Positions 18,125-24,066 of a stretch of DNA of 24,066 nt are shown piece after piece. The stretch is from Plicaturopsis crispa FD-325 SS-3 (Eukaryota; Basidiomycota; Agaricomycetes; Amylocorticiales; Amylocorticiaceae). The notes under the pieces are model-generated. The model did no database searches. It was not told the DNA's origin and saw nothing but the letters and a program-made list of their open reading frames with translations. The stretch spans positions 880,118 to 904,183 of the forward strand of contig KN832559.1 in the NCBI GenBank assembly GCA_000827205.1, read 5' to 3'. Within the stretch, counting starts at the first letter, position 1, and each line of letters opens with the position of its first letter. The translations under genes were made by a program, and so were the position numbers.

Positions 18125-19582
18125 ACCAAATATTTGCAATACCGATCCGATCTGCCCGCGCGGCTCAGCGCGGCTTGCTGTCGGACTTTGAAATTCTCGA
18201 AACCGCGTTTTCTGGCTTCCGAAAACAGCTATACAGCCCCTAAAGCTGCCTGGACTTTGCCTGCGCGCCTTCGGGCATGTCTCGGGCATCCACTCTTGTA
18301 TAAATAGCCCCTAATATTGACTTCCACAATTCCGCACCTCCTCGGGCTGGTCTCGGACATATAATTAGCCCCTGAATTGACTTCATAATTTTCGAGCTCG
18401 TGTTTTAATCACTGTATATGCTGACTTTGCCTTTCTGTGCTGAGTACTTTTTATCCCCAGCTTACAGGGCCTGGTTGTGGCATGTAAATTAAAGACATGA
18501 ATTCAATTTCTATCTACTACACAAAGCAGATACGTAAAACATCAATTATAGCCCGAGCATCAGGGTGCGAGAGCGGCAGCGACGAGTACGCGGGGCGTAC
18601 ACGATGCCAGCAGTGCAGACGGCCGTGGGCGCGGAGTGCGCTGGCACGGCCGTCCGTACGCGTGCCAGCGTCTCCTCACCCTACATGCCGCCTGCCTCGC
18701 TGGAATCCCGCCGAGCCGTCCCCCTTCTCCTACGACGATGGCAGCGACGCCGACCTCGGCGGTCCACATGGGGGTGAGCGCGCTTATTCAGCGTCGACGC
18801 GGCACCTGCGTCGATGTGCAGGTGCGCGTGTTGCGACGGGACTTGGGGGCGGCACGCTCCGGTGAACGGGCCACGGTGATTAGCGTGCGCCCGGGCGTTC
18901 GTACACTCTACAGCGCGGTGCGCTCTCCGGGTACGGACGCGCTGTCGTCCAGGGCGGTGCTGCACGGCTTGTCGATCGCAGCATAAGCATACGCGTGGGA
19001 GCCCTTGCTTGATGCTGTCGTCGACGACGGGTGGCGCGGATGCCGGGGGCGCAGACGCGGAAATGTGGGGTGGGCGCGTGAACGCAAGGCCGCGTGTGGC
19101 GCGGATGCCGAAGGTGTTGACGCGAGTGGTGTATTCACGGGAGGGCGTGGGCGTGGGCTGGGAAACGAGAGGGCGTGGGCATGGGCTGGGAAACGGCAGG
19201 GCGTGGGTGGGGGCTGGGAAACGGCAGAGCGTGGGCGTGAGCTGGGAAACGCGAGGGCGTGGGCTGGTTGGCGCGAGGGTGAGTACATGGGCGAGGGCGC
19301 GAGGCGGAGGGCATGGGCGGGGGTGGGAGACTGAGGGAGGGAGCGAGGGCGCGGGCGTGCTAACGCGAGGAGGCGGCGAGCGTGACGCCTCCGCTGCCGT
19401 CGAGAGGGCGGTTGGATGCGGCGGTGCGCTGGCGCTGAGGTGGGCTGGCTCGAGCCGGCGCCCGGCGTACCCTGCATTTCCTGCTGACTTCCTCCCCTCC
19501 TCTCAGGCCCTTCTCTGCGGCGTCGTCATCTCCTGCGGTGTCGTGGGTTGGCGTGCGCGAGTGGCAGGGTGCGTGGGTTGCG
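18125..19582. other. Outer left arm of element II, non-coding
   Basis: The first part (to about 18560) is A/T-richer. It holds the subterminal CGGCTTGCTGTCGGACTTTG box (18171-18190) and a degenerate tandem duplication of roughly 70 bp (about 18260-18400) with CTCGGGC and TAGCCCCT in each unit. From 18560 on it is GC-rich with G-rich arrays. Frames on both strands are Ala/Arg/Gly/Pro-rich and read as composition effects. No gene was recognised. Confidence 0.6.
19143..19254. repeat. 28-bp tandem repeat, four units plus a partial fifth
   Basis: The unit is close to GGGCGTGGGCGTGGGCTGGG followed by AAACGAGA. It sits in the G-rich left arm, as the 21-bp array does in element I. Confidence 0.85.
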
Positions 19583-19637
19583 CTACAAAAAGGTCGTTAG
19601 AGCTGTAATAGCGGATGAAAAAAGGATAAAAACTTAC
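19583..19637 (-). other. Outward-facing intron-like module, left arm of element II
   Basis: On the minus strand: donor GTAAGTTTTT, branch-like GCTCTAACGAC, acceptor CCTTTTTGTAG followed by CGCAACCC; 55 nt. It is followed inward by a short imperfect GC palindrome (about 19662-19686), like that of element I. Confidence 0.6.
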
Positions 19638-20640
19638 AATGCAGAGACGAAGAGTAACAAGCACCCTCTGCGAAGTTGCAGAGAGTGGGCGTCGTCATGC
19701 TGCGCAGCGGCAGCGACGTCGTGAGCGACGACGACGAGCCACGAAAACGAACATGCGCGACGATTTGTCCATTTCAAACTCCGCCGGCGTCGCCCGAATG
19801 GGCGGGTTTGCACTGTCGAAGCCTTTCTTCAAACCTCCCAGAGCGCTCTTTCGTCAGGAAAAAAATATAAAGGTGCTCGTAGATGTCACTAGGTGGTGTA
19901 TAAAAAGTTTCAAATTTTTTTACTGGATAGAAACGAGTCAGTAAATGAAAAGATCCCAAAAGTATGGGTTCAGTGTAGATCCTGGCTCGAATTCGCATCC
20001 CTAGTGTCCCCCTCTTGTTTTTATGCTTCAAAAAAATTAGATTCGTGTTTGGGGGACGTGATTACATAGTACACAAATTTACTGTGAAGATCTATGGTGT
20101 GTGCCCAGTACAGGAGCTGAAATCGCGCTCAAGAGTACCAAGATCGAGCATTTCGGACGATCCGAAATGCTCGATCTTGGTACTCTTGAGTGCAATTCTA
20201 GCCTCAGAGATGGGCACATCCCTGGGATCTTTACAGTAAATTGGGGGACCATGCATTCACGTCCCCCAAACACGAATCTAATTTTTTTGAAGCCTGGAAA
20301 CAAGAGGGGGACACTAGGATCGCGAATTCGACGCAGGTAAAGCTTGTTTTGCGATGATTTGCGATCTTTTGGGATTGTTTCACGTCGCGCTCATTCTACA
20401 CTCAACGAAAAAAATTGAAAATTTCTGTATCACATTTATAGGTAGAACACAGTACGTTTCTCATTTTTCCTTGCTGAAAAACACTCGCATGAGTGGTGAG
20501 GAAAGAAAGTCGGCGTCGTCGGCGCTAGCGCCACAGCGCGGCAAAGTCCGAAAACGTTCCCACGGTTCGTTTTCGAGCCTCGTCGTCGTCGTTGCCTAGT
20601 CTCCCGTAGTCAGACTCAAATTCCGAACAAAAAATGACAG
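19583..20640. repeat. Central long palindrome of element II
   Basis: Centred on GCATTTCGGA / TCCGAAATGC at 20159. The inner stem (about 19985-20157 with 20161-20335) is very well matched, including the 12-bp TTAGATTCGTGT run on both sides. Pairing continues outward to about 19715-19750 with 20555-20600 (ACGACGACGAG and CGAAAACGAAC). The left half, from intron-like acceptor to centre, is 575 nt, against 577 and 579 nt in element I. Confidence 0.88.
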
Positions 20641-20662
20641 TCGATTTTTTTTTCTACATTAG

Positions 20663-21201
20663 AGTCTGATTCAGTTGGTAGGGTCCGAACCGGACCTGAA
20701 ATCATGGTCACGTGCTTTCGCCCGATCGGGAATCGCGGCAGTTTGCTCTCGATGTTCTTTCCACTTTGCACCCTGTTACACATGTCTCACTCTCAATTTG
20801 TTCATTGTTTCCATCCTACAAGCACAATATATGCATTCTTCATGCTCGGTAGTTGCGGCGTGTTGCCAAAATCTTGCGCACACGATAAATCTCGCATCGA
20901 AGCTACCTCAGTTGTAAGTAGCACTCGAGAATCAGCATGTATAGCTTGCTTTTTTGTACAAAAACATGGATATCTACTTATCCGATAGATGCGTGTGCAT
21001 TTGCAAGCAGTTACAAGCAAATAGTGAGCGGGAATGTTGATATCCAGTGGTCCGCGTCTCGTTTCTGAGGCGCGTCGACAGCCCCGAGGACGAGCACTCT
21101 GGCCTTTTACATAAGCAAATTTCCTTATTCATCGAAAAAGCATGACCGCACATGACGAGAAATTTCAGGTCCGGTTCGGACCCTACCAACTGACTCAGAC
21201 T
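20663..21201. mobile_element. Small inverted-repeat transposon (MITE-like) inside element II
   Basis: About 539 bp with 40-bp terminal inverted repeats (20663-20702, 21162-21201) that match at 39 of 40 positions. The ends read AGTCTGATTCAGTTGGTAGG and, inverted, AGTCTGAGTCAGTTGGTAGG. No transposase frame is present. Flanks suggest a short duplication, AG or TAG, but its exact length is unclear, so the superfamily is open (Tc1/mariner-like and PIF-like are candidates). Near-perfect ends point to a fairly recent insertion. Confidence 0.85.
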
Positions 21202-22904
21202 AGTCGTTGCCTACCCTACCTTGCTCTCAGCATCCCATCCTCTTGCAGCCTCGCAGCCCTGCTCCTCCCTCACCGCAAGCTCCCGTCGCCGACGCTCTAT
21301 ACCGGCTCCATCACCTCGAAGGTCGGCTGCTTGCCTTAGTCCCCCGCCATCTTTTTCTGGCAGTCGTGGTCTGCCACGTCGCCGTCGAGCGCGTGCGCAT
21401 AGGTTGCGGGTAAGTCTTTGCTTTTTATTTATTCCTCCCCCATTCTTCCCCAAAGCCGCGCGTCAGTATGATAGCTCGGACCTTGGGCAGCAGAACGCGT
21501 GCGGCCTTGGCCATTTCACTCACCATTCATGTTTGCTTCACCCCAAAGAGCTCACTGAGATGTCCGTTGTTGTTTTTACAGGTGCAGCTCCCCATCCCCC
21601 TCCTCATCCGCGTCCCAGCCCCCACCCCTCGCTCTGATTCCCATGCCGCCTGCGATTATGCAGGGTCATGCACGGTGTCGACCTGCCGATACGCCCGAAT
21701 CTAGGCGGAGCGGATGCGCGCAAGTGTGCGGCCGACCCGGAGACGGGTAGCAGGCAGGGCAGGGCCGTACCTTTCGTGCAACATCATGACGCGCGGGCGG
21801 CGTGGGCTATGATCCACGGGCGGGGCGGGACGATGCAGTATAAATTGGATGCTGCATGCTCCTGCTACGAGCGTTGGGCTCGTGCACTGCGTGCTTCCCA
21901 GCGCACGGTAGGTTTGTTAATTTTCACCGTTCGCTTTTGCTTGTTACTGATAATCTTTCATTTAGAGACGCTTTTGAGTCACTCCTGGCCTCACGCGCCA
22001 TGCCCGAGGGCCGCACAGCCTACGTATGCCGCGACGTGCGTATGCACCCCACCTCGACAGTGTGCACCCAAATCCACCCATCTCGGCTCTGCATTAGCCG
22101 CACGCGCTACGCTATGCACAATACCCGTGTGGTCTACGGATGCGCGCCTGTGACCACGCACCAGCCCCTACCCTTCCTGCATTCAACCTTGTCAGGGTGT
22201 CCGACGTCTGCCTCCCGCGCTGAGCGCCCAGCGCCCACTTCTTGTCGATCCCCTGCAGGTGTGCTCGTGCATACATACCTCGCCCCGACTGCCTGCACAT
22301 GGGTGCGGGCAGGCACCACCACCTTGTCTGCAGCACTGCGATGTGTTCCCGCCTGCCTGCGCACCATGGAGCACACATGCCACGACGCACCTGCTTGCTC
22401 GCCAGCAGTGTGCTGCATGCGTTTGCCGTGTTAATACTGCAATCGGCGCGCGCGCAGTCTCCCCATCCCCCCAACCGTAACCCAACCCGGATGTACTCCC
22501 GGTCTCCGTGGTTGCCACCGGGGGTGTGTGGAAGTGCATGCGCCTGCCCTGCATGCGCCAGCCTCGCACCCGCCGCGCAGTGCGTGCATGTGCGGGTTTT
22601 TTTTCTTGTTGCAGATATCCATGTCGTAGACGTGGTACACTGCCCAAATACGATAATTTTTTCACCATTTTTTTTGAGTGGGAATGCGAGCGCGGCCCCA
22701 GGTCGAGCAAATTGAAAATTGAGTAAAAATAGATTTGTGAGCCTCGAGGCGTGATGACGACGAGCGCAGAGGGATGCCGAAGTGGCCCAAGCCATCCGAG
22801 GCAGCAGTGGACATTAGCAAAGCAATGTTCAATGTCCGAAGGCTAGCGCGAGATGCCGGACAAGCCGAAATACCCAAAAGGTGAGTAGGTGGCAGTGCAG
22901 CAGA
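21202..22904. other. Outer right arm of element II, non-coding
   Basis: C-rich on the plus strand, the counterpart of the G-rich left arm. It is the most diverged of the four arms. It contains intron-like stretches 21420-21581 (GTAAGTCTTT to TTTTTACAG) and 21908-21965 (GTAGGT, TACTGAT, CATTTAG). An A/T-rich block near 22650-22680 resembles the A-rich blocks of element I. The box TGCCGGACAAGCCG lies about 22854-22867. Open frames look compositional and no known protein is recognised. Confidence 0.55.
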
Positions 22905-22977
22905 CACTCGGGTTCCATTGCATAAAGTCCACTGGAATATTCCCATAACTTTTGTAAAGTGGCTACAGCATGAGGTG
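22905..22977 (-). repeat. Right terminal inverted repeat of element II
   Basis: Reverse complement begins CACCTCATGCTGTAGCCACT; pairs with 18052-18124 and is followed by GCCGATG. Confidence 0.85.
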
Positions 22978-23031
22978 GCCGATGACGGAGTAGATGTCGT
23001 GTAAATCGAGAATAATTGCTGAGGGATGCAT
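22978..23031 (-). pseudogene. Gene B, first 18 codons
   Basis: Starts MHPSAIILDLHDI, matching the start of gene A (MHPSAIILDLRDI) almost base for base. It ends at the element II target duplication GCCGATG (22978-22984), whose other copy is at 18045-18051. Confidence 0.85.
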
Positions 23032-23082
23032 GCTGGCAGAATTATGATCTTGGGGTGTTGTCGTAACCAGCAACGATAGCTG

Positions 23083-23090
23083 TATTTATA
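23083..23090 (-). promoter_or_regulatory. TATA box of kinase-like gene B
   Basis: The minus strand reads CATATAAATACAG about 52-60 nt before the ATG at 23031, a normal fungal distance. It supports this as the real 5' end of gene B. Confidence 0.65.
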
Positions 23091-23471
23091 TGCTGGGGGA
23101 GACAACAATTATGCAGAAGTGGCAAGTAGTACGCCGCTAGCGTTTGGGTGAAGTGCTTACTTGGACTCAAAACGTTGGGCGACGCCGCCGTGACGTGGGC
23201 TGAATGAGGGAATACGATTGCCTATTTTGGACATTTCTGTTCTGCGCCCGCAAACTTCAAGACGCCCGCTGCCACCATGTAGCATTACAGGATACTTCTC
23301 TCTACCACATGCTCTATTCAAGCTTCCAAGATGCATACCGAGAAACGTTGCGGAAGCCAAATATGGAGTTCAATGTGTGCGGGCGTCGCAATCCAAGGGT
23401 TCGTTTGTCGGAGTGCCGCCCGCCACAATACCTCGAGTACTCGTTCTTTCGCTTCATTGAGATAAAAAAGA
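23091..23471. other. Upstream flank between gene B and the right copia element
   Basis: About 380 bp with the upstream promoter region of gene B. One plus-strand frame crosses it without resembling a known protein. Nothing else was recognised, and part of it may belong to the LTR that follows, whose left end is uncertain. Confidence 0.4.
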
Positions 23472-23821
23472 TGTTGGCCATGCCAGGACATAGAGGGCTA
23501 GAGGTATATAAGGACTGCATTCTCGCACCTCAGCTCATCACTAACATTTCTTCCATCCCTACAGACTTTCCATCTCCCGTCACCTGACAACTCACAATGC
23601 CACGTATCCCGACCAGAACTAGCTCTCCGAGTCACCTCAATCCACGTGGACAAATTGTCAGAAATAGTGCGATGTCAGGACTCAAAGTATGGACTCAGCC
23701 AGCCACAGCTACAAACAGTACCAAATAGTTTGACTTGTCTGCGTCGTTCCTCATGTACTTATCCTCACTTCTGCACCATATACTGTCGTTGTCCGCTGCA
23801 CTTCCTCCTCGTCTTCTGACA
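23472..23821 (+). repeat. Probable 5' LTR of the right copia element
   Basis: Right end firm because the primer site abuts it. The left end is tentative. It contains a TATA box TATATAAGG (23505-23513). Confidence 0.5.
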
Positions 23822-23833
23822 GGTTATGAGCCC
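23822..23833 (+). other. Primer-binding site, initiator-Met tRNA half-molecule type
   Basis: GGTTATGAGCCC is complementary to the CAU anticodon arm GGGCTCATAACC of tRNA-iMet, not to a tRNA 3' end. Confidence 0.75.
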
Positions 23834-24000
23834 CGCGGCGTAAATCTGGGTCTATCAGTGTCTATCAGAGTCTATCAGTGCTTTACCGCTTCATCAGTGG
23901 TCCCCTCTGTCTCTTGTGTCTTTTTCCACCTTTCCACCCCTTATCCACCACCATCTACCCCGATCCATTATCATCCACCACTCCTATCCTATTCCCCACC

Positions 24001-24066
24001 ATGTCCACTTTCAGTGCCGCCAAACTCGTATCGTCAATCGTGAAGTTGAAGGGGCAGGAAGAGTGG
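24001..24066 (+). CDS. Start of a copia Gag frame, cut by the window edge
   Basis: The frame MSTFSAAKLVSSIVKLKGQE runs open to the window end. A short N-terminus leading to a 'KL.G.E.W' run is how copia Gag proteins begin. The ATG is preceded by CCACC. Only 22 residues are visible. Confidence 0.6.
   Translation, partial: MSTFSAAKLVSSIVKLKGQEEW

Larger units (their letters stand above)
18052..22977. mobile_element. Palindromic (foldback-type) DNA element II
   Basis: A 4,926-bp element in gene B with 73-bp ungapped terminal inverted repeats (18052-18124, 22905-22977; 50 of 73 alike) and a 7-bp duplication GCCGATG (18045-18051, 22978-22984). Its terminal repeat resembles that of element I: CTGTG near position 10, TAATTG, a GGGATATSCCA-like block, then GATGCAA and ATCCCA. 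The palindrome centre at 20159 leaves about 2.1 kb on the left and, without the small transposon at 20663-21201, about 2.3 kb on the right. The central stem, the TTCAAACTCCGCCGG box and the left intron-like module are shared with element I. No transposase was found. Confidence 0.85.
12334..23031 (-). pseudogene. Kinase-like gene B, split by palindromic element II and a hAT transposon
   Basis: Coding pieces on the minus strand: 23031-22978, 18044-17773, 13099-12962, then after an intron 12879-12656, and after a second intron 12596-12334. Counting each target duplication once they total 951 nt, 317 codons, with no stop before the end. The product shows a kinase-like fold: lysine 81 in VVLKFW, glutamates in ALEKEANMYE (about 95-104), a hinge SVLVLQYCGE, a catalytic loop HGDFHERNVL (about 167-176) and a metal-binding DFQ (186-188) in place of DFG. 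The C-terminal tail is Lys/Glu-rich. Introns start GTACGC and GTAAGT and end CACCAG and GTCAG. It is a tandem paralogue of gene A. Splice sites and frame are preserved, so both insertions are probably recent. Substrate and role are unknown. Confidence 0.85.
23472..24066 (+). mobile_element. Second Ty1/copia retrotransposon, 5' end, continues right of the window
   Basis: A probable 5' LTR (about 23472-23821) ends CTTCTGACA. Directly after it comes GGTTATGAGCCC (23822-23833), the reverse complement of the anticodon stem-loop of initiator methionine tRNA, the half-tRNA primer site known from copia of Drosophila and relatives. A leader of about 170 nt with repeated CTATCAG then reaches an ATG at 24001. 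The LTR start is chosen at TGTTGG because the other copia LTR starts alike and the length (350 bp) fits. A TATA box only 33 nt inside would then give a short U3, so an earlier start is possible. Wholeness cannot be judged. Confidence 0.65.

Noticed and set aside
18908-19608. Frames of about 190-200 residues on both strands of the left arm of element II
   Set aside because: Composition-driven, opposed on both strands and overlapping a 28-bp tandem array.
23204-23587. A 127-residue plus-strand frame
   Set aside because: No recognisable domain. It overlaps the flank and probable LTR and seems a chance frame.
23597-23728. A 43-codon frame after a good TATA box and pyrimidine-rich leader
   Set aside because: It falls inside the probable LTR of the right copia element, and the TATA box is better explained as the LTR promoter. 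It stays possible if the LTR proves much shorter.

Overview
The window looks like transposon-rich DNA from a mushroom-forming basidiomycete (Agaricomycetes). This is inferred from the roughly 50-60 bp introns with GTNNGT, CTAAC-like and YAG signals, a chromodomain Ty3/gypsy element, fungal Ty1/copia elements, a many-exon hAT transposase and a host kinase-like gene type common in such fungi. No bacterial or viral gene set is present, and no RNA gene or CRISPR array was seen.

The host backbone is two tandem, related protein-kinase-like genes on the minus strand. Gene A (first exon 11630-12105) is cut at the start of exon 2 by a copia element that runs off the left edge of the window. Gene B (start 23031, stop 12334) is cut twice. 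A palindromic element sits after codon 18 (18052-22977), and a complete hAT transposon sits at codon 109 (13108-17772). The five coding pieces of gene B still add up to one open frame of 317 codons.

The left half is a four-level nest: kinase gene A, then copia (1-11556), then palindromic element I (483-10010), then a whole-looking chromodomain gypsy element (968-6649). The gypsy has 191-bp LTRs in which I see no difference, and a 5-bp target duplication CTGGG. An assembly gap of 686 Ns (10444-11129) lies inside the copia element. At the right edge a second copia element begins (LTR end, tRNA-iMet half-molecule primer site, start of Gag).

The most interesting objects are elements I (483-10010) and II (18052-22977). 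They are related, apparently non-coding mobile elements bounded by 7-bp target duplications and imperfect terminal inverted repeats that start with CA. Each is one large imperfect palindrome whose centre (8039 and 20159) lies close to the middle once later insertions are discounted (arms about 1.9-2.3 kb). In three of the four arms an intron-like module (donor GTAAGT, branch CTAAC, acceptor YAG, 55-57 bp) faces outward, with its acceptor 575, 577 or 579 nt from the centre. Arm differences in one stem segment are all transitions and mostly at CpG. I do not recognise this family. The nearest precedent I know is the foldback type of P-superfamily element (Galileo), which also makes 7-bp duplications.
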